Shown here: positions 46,172 to 56,579 of the stretch, piece by piece
Layout of the letters: each line of letters begins with the position of its first letter
How positions within the stretch are numbered: the stretch's first letter is position 1
Origin: Paralithodes platypus
Taxonomy: Eukaryota; Arthropoda; Malacostraca; Decapoda; Lithodidae
Direction: 5' to 3'
Assembly: GCA_032716605.1 (NCBI GenBank)
Contig: CM064505.1
Coordinates: forward strand, 48,185,762 to 48,249,761
Length of the DNA stretch: 64,000 nucleotides
The notes under the pieces: model-generated
What the model was told of the DNA's origin: nothing
Databases searched by the model: none
What the model saw: only the letters and a program-made list of their open reading frames with translations
Translations under genes and position numbers: made by a program

Positions 46172-46373
46172 CTAGACCCGCTGCCGTAACGCCAGACAGG
46201 TTAGTTTTGGCTTATCCAGAGCTACAGACAGGTACCGCTTCAGGAAGGTGTGATTAGAAGCCCACAACTTAGTGTTAGCTATGTCATCAATTGAATAATT
46301 TTGCAAGAATCTAAATGAGACGGCCCACTTTCTTATGTCATGGGCTCTGCCCACAACACCGGGATTACTTTCC
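46172..46373 (-). pseudogene. DIRS-2 tyrosine recombinase C-terminal part
   Basis: PGVVGRAHDIRKWAVSFRF carries the catalytic HxxR and FLKRYLSVALDKP the catalytic Tyr, ending ALRQRV. Cut at 46,374 by a MITE1 at TTAA; residues before PGVV belong to the MITE. This copy shows how the DIRS-1 gene read across its own insertion site. Confidence 0.82.
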
Positions 46374-46377
46374 TTAA

Positions 46378-46946
46378 CCTCTGAAGTGCGCATGGGGGGT
46401 ATGAGACACCACACTCCTGTGCTGACGTATTTGAGCTGTTCCCATCACTAACATCGTTATTTTACCATAAATAGCATTAATACTTATCCATATGTGCCTA
46501 TTATAGGTTGATTATAAAGGTATTAACCTGTTACAACAATAAAACAAGTGGAAACAGCGTTTGGATGGTCAAAATCGGCGATACAGGCCGGGAGTTACAT
46601 AATGTATGGCTGAGGCAACCTCCCTTCCCACCACTTTTCTCCACGTCTGGAGAGAGACTGTCGATCGATACTCTCTCTCTCTCTCTTGCACTCGCTTGCT
46701 AAAAGTGATGACAATGCCCTGCTTGCAACTCGCTAATGTTAGCACGAAAATATACCACAGAATAAGGGAATAACAGGGAAAATAGGTGATAACTGAAGGA
46801 GGTGAGGAAAGTGGGGAAGGAGGGGAGGTGGAGGAGTGATATTTGGCATGGCCCAGGGGCAAAAAAAAATAAATAAATAAATAAAATAAAAAAAAAAAAA
46901 AAAAAATGGGTGTTTTAAATTGATTTTTTTTTTCCCTGACTCTTAA
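46378..46946 (+). mobile_element. MITE1 copy, 3' truncated
   Basis: Starts after TTAA (46,374-46,377) with CCTCTGAAGTGCGCATGG. Lacks the CCCGGG end: it stops at CTGACTCTTAAG and continues as LINE B 3' UTR, so the right end was lost in a deletion or when LINE sequence joined. Confidence 0.8.
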
Positions 46947-46949
46947 GTA

Positions 46950-47335
46950 ATGATTTCAGGTCTGCTACTCTACAGAATTAGCATACCGGTACTGAACCTC
47001 ATAGTGCAGTACAGTACCGATATTCCTATACTGTACTGTAGCAACATACTGTACCGGAAGCTAAATGATGTGAGGCATGGTACTGTACACAATTAGGACA
47101 GAGGTTTTGGTAACACAGTAGTTTGATGACCACTGTTTTTGGTTGAGGCAGTGCTGTGAACTACATGATAGCAAGCTGGGTATTATTATTTTTTTTTATT
47201 TTTTATGTAGCCTATGTACAGTAGCTTATATATATATATATACATGTTACTGTAAGGTATATATGGTCCCCAGTATGGTCCCCTCTGTACTGTGTGAGTC
47301 TGAAATAAAGTATTATTATTATTATTATTATTATA
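46950..47335 (+). mobile_element. LINE B 3' end fragment
   Basis: Plus-strand copy of 7042-7395 (from GATTTCAGGTCTGCTACTC to TGAAATAAAG), ending in a TATTATTATT tract at 47,310-47,335. 5' truncated to the 3' UTR only, and followed by a DIRS gag scrap. Confidence 0.85.
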
Positions 47336-47435
47336 CCCAGAGGCCCCGTGACCTACCTAGACACTTAACACACTTCACGCAGAGTTTATGTGCAAATACT
47401 GGAATTAGATAGCAAGTGGGTGTAGCACAAAGATT
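47336..47435 (-). pseudogene. DIRS gag Cys-rich head fragment
   Basis: Minus strand: NLCATPTCYLIPVFAHKLC then VKCVKCLGRSRGLWV, matching the start of the DIRS-1 gag ORF at 18,010-17,900. Probably the only other surviving piece of DIRS-2. Bounded by trinucleotide tracts on both sides. Confidence 0.78.
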
Positions 47436-47475
47436 AATAATAATAATAATAATAATAAAAATAATAATAATAATT
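47435..47475. repeat. (AAT)n microsatellite
   Basis: Roughly 13 trinucleotide units with one interruption, directly abutting the gag fragment. Confidence 0.85.
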
Positions 47476-48774
47476 AAAGTTGCAAGCAACGTTGTCCGGG
47501 GTTCGACGGTTTTGCAAGCAGGGTATTGTGTTTGATACAAATGCTGTGTCACAGATATCAAAAGATCATTTAACTTATCGGGCATGGAGAAACTACAGAA
47601 GGAGCAGATTGTGCAAACAAACAAGAGCGAGAGGGGGAGAGATTGGCTGTAAAAGGGACCTGCCTCTATCCGTTTAGTAACGGAGTTGTAGATATGTGGA
47701 ATAGGCTACCGAGTGCTATAATGGGATCAAGAACAATAGAGCTTCAACTTGAAATTAGATAGAACGAGATGGGTTGGGTGTGAAAGGGATCTGCCATGTG
47801 TAGGTCAATCGGCTCTGGAGACTCCCGTTTTCTTATTTGTTTATTTTCTCATTTGTGAAGGAGAGAGGGAGTATGGCGAGAGAATAGGATGTCGTAAACG
47901 TAAGGAAGATAGCGATAAATATGAGAGAGAGAGAGAGCGCGGGATGGGTTGGGTGTGAAAGGGATCTGACATGTGTGGGCCAATCAACTCTGCAGACTCC
48001 GGATTTCTTATGTTCTCATTTGTGAGAGAGAGAGAGAGAGAGACTAGGATGTCATAAATGTAAGGAAGACAGAGATAAATGAGAGAGAGTTTTTATGAGA
48101 TGGGTTGGGTGTGAAAAGGATCTGTCTTGTGTGGGCCAATTGGCTCTCTACAGACTCCCATTTTCTTATGTTCCTATTTCTTACAATTGTGTTTTGGTTG
48201 CAGGTATATGATAACATGGGTGTATAGTAAGTAGTGTAAATAACAGGTAAAGTTTATGAGATGGGTTGAGTGTGAAAGGGACCTGCCTTATGTGGGCCAA
48301 TTGACTCTCTGCAGACTCCCATTTTCATCTTGGTTGCATGTGTAAGGGATCTGCCTCATTTGTACCGGTGTGCAAACAAACAAGAGCGAGAGAGAAAGAG
48401 ATTGGCTGTGTAAGGGATCTGCCTCTATTTGCTTGGTAAAAGAGTTGTAGATATGTGGAATAGGCTACCAAGTGCTATAGTGGGATCAATAACAATAGAG
48501 CTTCAACATAAAATTTGATAAGACGAGATGGATTGGGTGTGAAAGGGATCTGCCGTGTGTGGGCCAACCGGCTCTCTGCAGACTCCCATTTTCATCTTGG
48601 TAGCATGTGTAAGGATCTGCCTCCTTTGTACCAGTGTGCAAATAAGAGAGAGAGATTGGCTGTGTAAGGGATCTGCCTCTCTCGTAACAGAGTCGTAGAT
48701 ATGTGAAATAGGCTACCTAGTGCTATAGTGGGATCAAGAACAATAGAGAATTTAAAGATAAAATCAGATTAAAA
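47476..48774 (+). repeat. Array of decayed LINE 3' ends
   Basis: At least five copies of GATGGGTTGGGTGTGAAAGG and the following GGCCAATCGGCTCTCTGCAGACTCCCATTTTC, near 47,770, 47,943, 48,100, 48,258 and 48,530. Three are preceded by remnants of the ORF2 C-terminus (MWNRLPSAIVGS-like, 47,690, 48,450, 48,700). The same sequence occurs once in LINE E at 41,225-41,460. Interspersed GAGA microsatellites. No intact ORF. Confidence 0.72.
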
Positions 48775-51700
48775 TGCCCCAGAACGAGAAGCCCACCACA
48801 GAAGCCACGAGCGAACACCACACAGAAACACCCGAAAGAAAGGTCCACAGAACGAAAGGACCAGCTGACCGAGCCAGCCAATTCAGACAGGCCCAAGCCC
48901 GCAGGGCTAAGCAGCTCCAGGCCGCACCTACATACCCCTTCTAAACTGACCATTTTTCCACACCTCACGTACACTACCCCCTCGTGTCCTACACTTCTAA
49001 CTACCATGATGATGAACAGGAATATACATTCATATTAAAAACACCCATGCCCTGTCCCTACGTTGAGCCAATGCCAACAAAGCAGACAGCCATAATTATA
49101 TCTATGTATGTTCTTACATCCGAGAAGTAGATGTTATATACCTTAGAAGTTAATACACCCATGCTGTCCCTAGGTTTAAGATATTTATATTAACATACCC
49201 TAACATACTTTGTCTTGCCAGACTAAGTTTCTGAAGACCCATCGCCCCCATAAAATCTATGTATTCAATCCTTAGGTTAAATATTCATATGAACATTCCC
49301 TAACATATCTTGTCTTGCCAGACTAAGTTTCTGAAGACCCATCGCCCCATAAAATCTATGTATTCAATCCTTAGGTTAAGTATCTTTATCCGCATTGTGT
49401 TCACCTTTTTTTCCATTTACTTTTCCACAATTGTCATACGTCTTCCACTTACCTCCTTCGTATCCACAGTCCACACTACGCCAATTTGCTTCGTGTCCTA
49501 CACCTCTTACCCCAACCAGAGATTGTATAGATAACCTTGTTACCAGTATCTGTCATAAATACCTCGAAACAATAACTAAGTACCCCTACGAACTGCCGCT
49601 TTTCTTGGTATATATATTTCATAGAAAACGCAGTTCCCAGGGACAACTAGACGTGCAAAAGCTCGTGCCAACTAATAGTATCCATAACCCCTCGTACTGA
49701 CGAAGAATAATACACCATGTTTTTCCCTACTTTATCCACAGTCAAAACACACACCTACAGTTAACCTCCTTCTCCCCCACCGCCCCACAGTCCACATGAT
49801 TCTATCTTTTCCAGACTCATATACCACCCCGTATTTGCATCCCCCGGTAGCATTTGACTAACGTACTTTCACTGTCCTTTCAAAACTCCAATATCAACTG
49901 CAGCCTAATGCCATCCCCATGCCCAGCGACCTTAGGGTCAAATTTCCCTGTAGCCCCCCTGAGCTCCCCACCCCCCCCCCCCCTCTCATTAAAATACCGC
50001 GCGCATCTCGACTCTTGTCCGACCTAGCCTCTCTCTCATACCTCTTGAAGATCCTTGATTTTTCCGTTGCTAACGCTCTCCAACCTTTTATATATATACT
50101 CCTATCCAGCCTGCCTTCCCTTAGTAGGCCAGAACAACATTAGAACTTTACTAACCCCTTGCATGCCATCTATTCTCTTACAACCTATTCACAACCCTGC
50201 ACCCAATGGTCGTCGGTGCGAGGCTAGCCGCCTCACCAGTAACTAACTTTTATTGCCATACTTCCAGATAAATGTGGCAGAGTTAGCAACCAGTCTCCAC
50301 CACATCCAACAAACCATACGATTAACAACCAACCGATTAAAACCAGCTAGCCAAGGCACCTTCGGTTTGGATATTAAGAAGACCCACATCTGTCTCATAA
50401 ACAGAGGGTTATTACAAACACTGGTGATATGGCAAGCCCCTAGCCACAGCCGCCGGACGACCATCCCAGAGAGAGAGCGCCCGGCTACCCCTTTTTTACC
50501 CACCCGAGGAGGGAGACCCCCACCCCCGCGGAGGTATACCTGACCCCTGTTTTGACTTCTGAGTCATTGCCAGGAATTCTTCCTATCAATGAACTAACCA
50601 TGCATGACTAACACCTTTACTAACCTCTATTAACTCACAATAAACCATTTACCTTTCTTGCATACTCTGATCACTAAATTAGCACCTCAGCTATACCATA
50701 GCATGAAGATTGAACAATCTAAGAGAGACGCTCCTATCACAGCTGTCCCCATCCTCCTCGCAAAGTAGATCCAGTCTCTCTCCCCTAAATACTTCCAGTG
50801 TAGCCAAAATAGTACCTCTTACTAAGGCTCAGTTATATCATATTATGAGGGCTTCCTATAGGCATGTGCCACAACAGTAATCACCACCTTACCTAGTCCC
50901 CGTATCTATTGAGAGCTCAAATAAGTCCATAAGACTCGAGATCCCTATGGCCTACAGGGCCCAAAACCGAGCTTATAAACCCAGCTCCAGCCCCCAGCAA
51001 AATCAGTTGAAAGCTAGACACCAACCAGTGGTCACTACCCTGAAGTTAACCTCTAGCTCTGCCCTTGTGTTGTTCCGGAGTTGAGAGATTCCAGAGCCGG
51101 CAGACTCCGTGGCAGACTTGAATAGAAGGACCTGTCCACGTATTGGAGAACTTCATACATATGGACACCCTGGACGGCCGCGGAACCAGTCGCTAGCCCC
51201 CAACATCATGGACGCAAGATAACCAGGACCAGACCCATCAAATACTACCCAAGATTCACTCTATCAGTATTACATTACTACAGTGCTATTTAGAGATTTC
51301 ACTTATTCATATTTCTACGAAGTGGCTATCTCTTTGCCCCAGTATAATTCATATAACCATTCAATTAGGAAGTGCTAAGCGTATCAGTGTTCATTAATTA
51401 ACAGGCGATACTAACTCTCGTAATCAACCATATACCCAGATATTATTACATAGAAGTGAAACCCTAGTGATATCTGAATGTTCGCCCACTGATTTGCGTT
51501 CTATGTATTTCTGAGACAAGAATATAAAACTTAGATCAGTACCCCCTGAGGTTACTAGAATTCTCGTGCTCTAAAATACGCGTGTCTAATCTAGTCTGTG
51601 AACTACTACTTGTGCACCAGAGCTACCAGTAATAAATCTAACAGTGAATATGATTCTATAAGTAACATTGATGGTCTTCGGTATATAAACCTGTTGAATT

Positions 51701-51975
51701 AAAGCCAGTGATCAGAAGATTAATACCTGAACGTTGGAAGTGGGAGACTAGGCTCCATCCAGATCCACTTATGCTAGTGTTGTTCAAATCTATATTTTGT
51801 CTTGCACGAGTCTTTCAGAAGTGGTATATCAATAAACGTGATCGTGTATCTTGTTACCGTGTGTTTCTTTGTGTTCTCTATTCCTCATACCTTGTATTGT
51901 GCATGCAGCCTTATATACCCAGTCATTTAGAACTCACATTACCCAAGTTAATCCTGTAGAAAACAGGGCATAACA
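48775..51975 (+). repeat. Gypsy-2 5' LTR (3.2 kb)
   Basis: Starts TGCCCCAGAACG and ends GGGCATAACA (TG..CA). The first 2.1 kb match 56,410-58,616 closely. Contains two copies of a 100-bp unit (TGTCTTGCCAGACTAAG at 49,211 and 49,311), while the 3' LTR has three. LTRs this long are unusual. Short ORFs inside it have no recognisable product. The first 170 bp encode the tail of the upstream ORF seen at the 3' LTR. Confidence 0.85.
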
Positions 51976-51976
51976 T

Positions 51977-51992
51977 TGGCGGCAGCGGTGGT
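51977..51992 (+). other. Gypsy-2 primer-binding region
   Basis: TGGCGGCAGCGGTGG one base past the LTR end. TGG start as expected for a tRNA CCA end. The same surroundings are at 22,107-22,119 on the minus strand in Gypsy-1. Confidence 0.6.
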
Positions 51993-51994
51993 TC

Positions 51995-54136
51995 TTGATT
52001 CGGATAAAAGGTTGCATTACACTGCAAGTTTGGAACAGTAGAAGCATGACAACATCGCAAAAATGGCAGCCCGCTATGATACTCACACACATTCCCGAGT
52101 ATGATGTAAACACGTATGATATCGCCACTTACTTAGACATAATAAAGCCACTGTACGATGTGGCATTTCAAAATGACCGCGACAAAATCGCCGTTGCATC
52201 ATTGCACATTATGCAATTGGGAAAAGCCGTTTCCCAAATTGTTGATAAGCTTACCTGGAGCTATTCTTTTTGCCAAATGGCTAAACAGGTAAAGCAAAAG
52301 CTTACCTGGAACCAGTTTCGATCCCTCGTGATCCGGACCTTAGGGCCACTTTTGGGTTCCCTCGTCGCCCCCGAAATAATAAAAGTCGACGAGATCAAGT
52401 ATGAAGGGGATATAAATGTGACCCTCATACAACTCTACAGATACGTGAGGACCACGTATAGCTCTGAAGATGACGAGCAACAAAATGAACTCTTATTCAC
52501 CGCATTATTAGACATCCTCCCACCCCACATCACCGCCCATCTCGACCCGTACGGCTTATTCGAAGAACATATGCTCTCCATCAGAGAAGAATGCCTACTC
52601 AGTTCGATGAATCCCCTATCCAACCCTTCAGCCCCTATCCAAGAAAGTAAATGTATTCCTCCACTGAACACTATCATTGATAAGTCCCTCCATCCCCCTA
52701 AAGAAAACTCTGTGCACCCTTCCAAAATGACTTCCGGTGAAAGTCCAACCCCAGTGCACTCTTCCTTGCCTCTATCCTCTCTGACCATCCCTAAATTTTC
52801 CCCTGCCCAGCCATCCACCAACGATCATCTTCCATCAATTGTGTTACCCCATAAACCCCATCCTTTTTCTATGCCTGCCAACAAACCACAGTACGTAGAA
52901 ATTATCACCCCCACAGTAACCAATTCTTTTTCAAATTCACCCCTAAAAAATGCTGCTCAACAACCTGTCATGCCTCTCACTTCCTCATATTCATCACCTG
53001 TTCCCCCCTCAAAACTGTCAACCTCACCCCCCCCACCATCATCTCCCCACCTGCCCAACCTCGGTGAACCCCTTCAAACACCCGCATCAACCAGGAATGC
53101 TATAGCTCCGCCTACCTCCTATTCCCCCCCTCCCTTGTCACCCTCTCCAACATTACCCGAACCGCTCTTGAATCCACCTCCAGTAACACCCCCGCTCACC
53201 AACCTACCTCTGCCCCATAATCCAGCACCAGAACCAAAATCTCCATCAATGCCTCCTTCATCCATCCTACCAAATTCCATTGTTGTCCGAGACAAATCTC
53301 TTCCGCAACGATCTCTCCAAACTGACCTACTCACCTCATCCCCACAATTTACCTGTCAATCACCCAGACCCCCATCTGTCCAAGATAAATCCTCCCATGT
53401 TTCCAGGACAGACTCGGATGTATGTAACAACCATTCTAACAAATATTTATGTGCACGTGTTTCCAGGGAAAATGCCGACCTATGTACCAAAAAAAAATTT
53501 CCCCATGCCCCCAGAAATGTTCAGCTATTCCACAAACAACAAAATTCCCCTTGTGACAGTTTTCCGTCAGTAGCTCCCTTCCACCCCCACACAATTCACA
53601 CCCCTAGAAAACTTCAAAACCCCACACTTGACTCGCCCTCTCATGTCAAACAAACTCACCAGTCCCAGATAACCTCTAACCAGACCGTGACTGCCACCAA
53701 GAAAATTCCACAAATTCGTCCTGTTAACAACCCCAAATCAGTACATCAGTCCTCCCTCAATAACCCATGTCCTATGCCTAACTCTGCCCCCACCAATCCT
53801 TCCCAGTCCCACATAACCTTTAACCAGACCGAGACTGACACCAAGAAAATTCCCCAAATTCGTCCTGTTAACAACCCCAAATCAATACATCAGTCCTCTA
53901 CCAATAACCCCTGTTCTACACCTAACTCTTCCCCTACCAACCCTCCGCAGTCCCCCCAACAAATCCCGTTTTCTAACTCGCTCACCTCTCACCACCCTGA
54001 CCCTCCCACACGCGCCGTTAATCCTCCCCTCACGCGTGACGACCTGGGACCCAACCATGTTCCCCCCCTGCCCCCAGAAATGCTCAGCTATTCCCCCACC
54101 AACAAAATTTCCCTTGTGACAGTTTTCCGTCAGTAG
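51995..54136 (+). CDS. Gypsy-2 gag with long Pro/Ser-rich extension
   Basis: Residues about 25-200 are a capsid-like gag region (IPEYDVNTYDIATYLDIIKPLY, NDRDKIAVASLH, LGKAVSQIV, LGPLLGSLVAPEI, KYEGDINVTLIQLYRYVR), homologous to Gypsy-1 gag. A more likely start is MTTSQKWQPAM at residue 18. From about residue 215 to the end (roughly 500 residues) the protein is Pro/Ser/Thr/Asn-rich and nearly without predicted structure, with a 48-residue tandem duplication at 53,661-53,948. No zinc knuckle or protease. Ends ISLVTVFRQ, a phrase that also appears out of frame at 53,570, reflecting a larger internal duplication. Confidence 0.8.
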   Translation: MIRIKGCITLQVWNSRSMTTSQKWQPAMILTHIPEYDVNTYDIATYLDIIKPLYDVAFQNDRDKIAVASLHIMQLGKAVSQIVDKLTWSYSFCQMAKQVKQKLTWNQFRSLVIRTLGPLLGSLVAPEIIKVDEIKYEGDINVTLIQLYRYVRTTYSSEDDEQQNELLFTALLDILPPHITAHLDPYGLFEEHMLSIREECLLSSMNPLSNPSAPIQESKCIPPLNTIIDKSLHPPKENSVHPSKMTSGESPTPVHSSLPLSSLTIPKFSPAQPSTNDHLPSIVLPHKPHPFSMPANKPQYVEIITPTVTNSFSNSPLKNAAQQPVMPLTSSYSSPVPPSKLSTSPPPPSSPHLPNLGEPLQTPASTRNAIAPPTSYSPPPLSPSPTLPEPLLNPPPVTPPLTNLPLPHNPAPEPKSPSMPPSSILPNSIVVRDKSLPQRSLQTDLLTSSPQFTCQSPRPPSVQDKSSHVSRTDSDVCNNHSNKYLCARVSRENADLCTKKKFPHAPRNVQLFHKQQNSPCDSFPSVAPFHPHTIHTPRKLQNPTLDSPSHVKQTHQSQITSNQTVTATKKIPQIRPVNNPKSVHQSSLNNPCPMPNSAPTNPSQSHITFNQTETDTKKIPQIRPVNNPKSIHQSSTNNPCSTPNSSPTNPPQSPQQIPFSNSLTSHHPDPPTRAVNPPLTRDDLGPNHVPPLPPEMLSYSPTNKISLVTVFRQ
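53661..53948 (+). repeat. 144-bp tandem duplication in Gypsy-2 gag
   Basis: Units at 53,661-53,804 and 53,805-53,948, in frame, each coding TKKIPQIRPVNNPKS and flanking Ser/Pro/Asn-rich residues. A longer-range duplication of about 560 bp overlaps it: GACAGTTTTCCGTCAGTAGC at about 53,556 recurs at about 54,118. Confidence 0.85.
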
Positions 54137-55210
54137 CTCCCTTCCACCCCCCACAATTCACACCCCTAATAAACTTCAAAACCCCACACTTGACTCACCC
54201 CCTCATGACAGACAAACCCACCAATCCCATATAACCTCTAAACAAACCGTCACTGCCACCGACACACCCCACCACTCTGATCCTCCCACACACGCCGTTA
54301 ATCCCCCCTCACGCGTGACCCCCACCAAAGTGATTTACCCCCCTCATGCGTACCGAACACCTGCTCACCAGTCGGTCCCCCACCATCATGAGCCCAGCTA
54401 AACTTTCAACCTCCACCAATTCCCACCCTGCCAGCCTAACCTCTCACGACCACATTCAGAACGAAAAATCAACCCCGTACATAACCCCTACCTCCTCTTT
54501 CCCCCCTATCTTACCCCCCTCTTCACCGTTACCCCATCCGCCCCAAATTCCACCCCCAAAGATCCCGCTCAACAAAATACCACGCCCATCCCAATCCAAC
54601 CACAAAACTTTTTCCACCTTGGCTAAACCCCAAAATACTACTCTCTCTCTCGCCCCAGACAACATAATCAACCTCTCAACTTCAACCACTCCTCGAAATC
54701 CCATCCATGTCTCTCCCGAAAATAAAATCAGTCCAAATTCAACCCCTCTCAAACCACAACCCTGCCTGCCCAGACCCCCCCCCCCCCACCATCTCCCTAT
54801 CAAATCCCCACACCCCAAACCTCCAAACCACCCGATCATAGTAAACTCTCAACCTTCAGCCTTACTCACCCTTCCCCAAACCCCACTCACGACCACAACT
54901 CTCTACACAATTCAACCCCTCCCCAGCACCAACCTCTTCCGCAACAACAACCCCGACTCGACCTGCCCGTTTCACCTTTAAACCCCCCCTATCACTACCC
55001 CCGACCAAAACCACTTAAACCCCCCTCCAAAACTGGCCCCGGGCCAGCTCGCACCCAGACCCACATTCCTAACGACAGACCTAACGGTATATCCACCCCT
55101 CCCTTCCAAAGTGAAAGTGAACCACCAAGGTCAAAGCCACAACCACCACCACCACCCCTATTACCAGACCGTCACCCAGACTAACGGCGACCCTAAATAA
55201 CCCCCCCCTG
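54137..55210 (+). other. Gypsy-2 C-rich low-complexity region
   Basis: Extreme C over G bias on the plus strand, with repeated CCACCCC/CCCCTC words. Open frames such as 54,346-54,981 read as Pro/Ser/Thr-rich protein in the same style as the gag extension and are probably its frameshifted continuation. No pol motif in any frame. Confidence 0.55.
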
Positions 55211-56126
55211 ATGATGATGAGGATATTATTGTACTTGAAATTTTTTTGTTTTGATTGTTTTCAATTCCTAAGCGATTGGGCATGATTCTATAAATTTACA
55301 TGTTTTCCATATACTGTATATTATATTTTTTTCCCTTAGTCATACTACTTTTCTTGTTAACCTACACTTTTCTGACTATCTTTTAAATTTGTTTCATACA
55401 TTGTTAAACACTTTACCTCTTCTTAATTTTCCTGTGTTCTTAATTATCTGTTCTTTCTTAAATTTACATGTTTTCCATATACTGTATATATATATTTTTG
55501 TTTCCCTTAGTCATACTACTTTTCTTGTTAACCTACACTTTTCTGACTATCTTTTAAATTTGTTTTATACATTGTTAAACACTTTAGCTCTTCTTAATTT
55601 TCCTGTGTTCTTAATTATCTGTCCTTTCGTCAAGTACTTTTATCATATTTTCTCTCCTTTTCCAACATCTATGTATTTTCTTCCCTCGTTTTTTTTTCTT
55701 GAATAGTAACTCTCCTATTAGTTTCCAGTGTCTTAGATATATGGCCTGAGTAATTTTTCCTAATTTCATTATATTATTCACATTCCAGGATAAAATGTTT
55801 TAAGTTTTTGTCTCTCTTTTCTGAACAGTCTGTTGCTAGTCGGGATGACAGCAATCTTCGTCCTCACCGACAGGCTGCCATTTCCCTCCAACTTAAATCT
55901 ACACCTCCTTCACCCACCTTACCTAAACCGATCTTGCACATTGCCTCACTATATTTTCCCAGCCTACAACACCGCCCAAGACAACCAAAAAAAAAAACCC
56001 TAGACTCATATTCCCCCTTCATCCCCAGCTCCGTTTTCGCGCGGTAATCCCTCCCCTTCGGTTAGTAACCCATTCACCACACTAAACAGACCTCCTGTCA
56101 ATCCCACACACCTCACTCCGACCCCC
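55211..56126 (+). other. Gypsy-2 AT-rich spacer with 168-bp tandem duplication
   Basis: 55,293-55,460 is repeated at 55,461-55,628 (ATTTACATGTTTTCCATA start). T-rich on the plus strand, a sharp change from the C-rich DNA upstream. A Pro/Ser-rich frame resumes at about 55,808. Confidence 0.7.
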
Positions 56127-56579
56127 ATGGGGGAAAACTACAAACCATTCATACGAAAGGTTAAAGTAAAAAACCCCACTGGACACTTACGTCTACAACG
56201 CCCACCTCAAGCCCGGGCAACCGCCCGTCACAACACAGATGACACATTCTTACAGGTATACATTGACCTACAAAAGAAACATGACCGTCGCTCTCTTGCC
56301 TGGTGGAACCTTCTAAACACCCTCAAAATGACCCACCATAACTATGCTTCTTTTTACTTCACCCTTGAGGCTCGGGGACGAGCCTATAATGAAGGAGAGG
56401 GAAGTAAAATGCCCCAGAACGAGAAGCCCACCACAGAAGCCACGAGTGAACACCACACAGAAACACCCGAAAGAAAGGTCCAAAGAACGAAAGGACCAGC
56501 TGACCGAGCCAGCCAATTTAGACAGGCCCAAGCCCGCAGGGCTAAGCAGCTCCAGGCTGCACCTACATACCCCTTCTAA
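56127..56579 (+). CDS. Gypsy-2 ORF of unknown function running into the 3' LTR
   Basis: 150 codons from ATG (MGENYKPFIRKVKVKNPTG). Basic N-terminal half with helix-prone YIDLQKKHDRRSLAWWNLLNTLKM, then a segment coded by the polypurine tract (EGEGSK) and a charged, Gln/Ala/Arg-rich tail (ASQFRQAQARRAKQLQ) coded inside the LTR. The same tail is also present in the 5' LTR at 48,776-48,943. I do not recognise a family. It could be the end of a gag-like polyprotein, because the Pro-rich frame precedes it. Confidence 0.55.
   Translation: MGENYKPFIRKVKVKNPTGHLRLQRPPQARATARHNTDDTFLQVYIDLQKKHDRRSLAWWNLLNTLKMTHHNYASFYFTLEARGRAYNEGEGSKMPQNEKPTTEATSEHHTETPERKVQRTKGPADRASQFRQAQARRAKQLQAAPTYPF
56391..56409 (+). 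other. Gypsy-2 polypurine tract
   Basis: GAAGGAGAGGGAAGTAAAA (one T) immediately before the 3' LTR start TG, as required for plus-strand priming. Confidence 0.75.

Larger units (their letters stand above)
26354..46373 (-). mobile_element. DIRS-2 3' end, split by Gypsy-3
   Basis: The left terminus (26,354-26,481) matches the DIRS-1 left end at 3114-3240 and breaks after TTTGAAACTACC. The repeat resumes at 44,743 with GCACGGGGACAAAGAGTCC, the next stretch of the same terminal repeat. The internal complementary region (45,021-45,600), 3' UTR and the last 67 recombinase codons (46,373-46,172) follow. Everything upstream in the element is missing except a gag scrap at 47,336-47,435. Confidence 0.8.

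Noticed and set aside
52435..54154. Minus-strand Gly/Arg-rich frames across Gypsy-2
   Set aside because: Produced by reading CCC/TCC codons backwards; no domain and wrong strand for the LTR, PBS and polypurine tract.
54346..54981. Pro/Ser/Thr-rich ORF as an independent mucin-like gene
   Set aside because: Lies between the LTRs of Gypsy-2, same composition as the gag extension, no signal peptide or intron evidence; treated as frameshifted element sequence.
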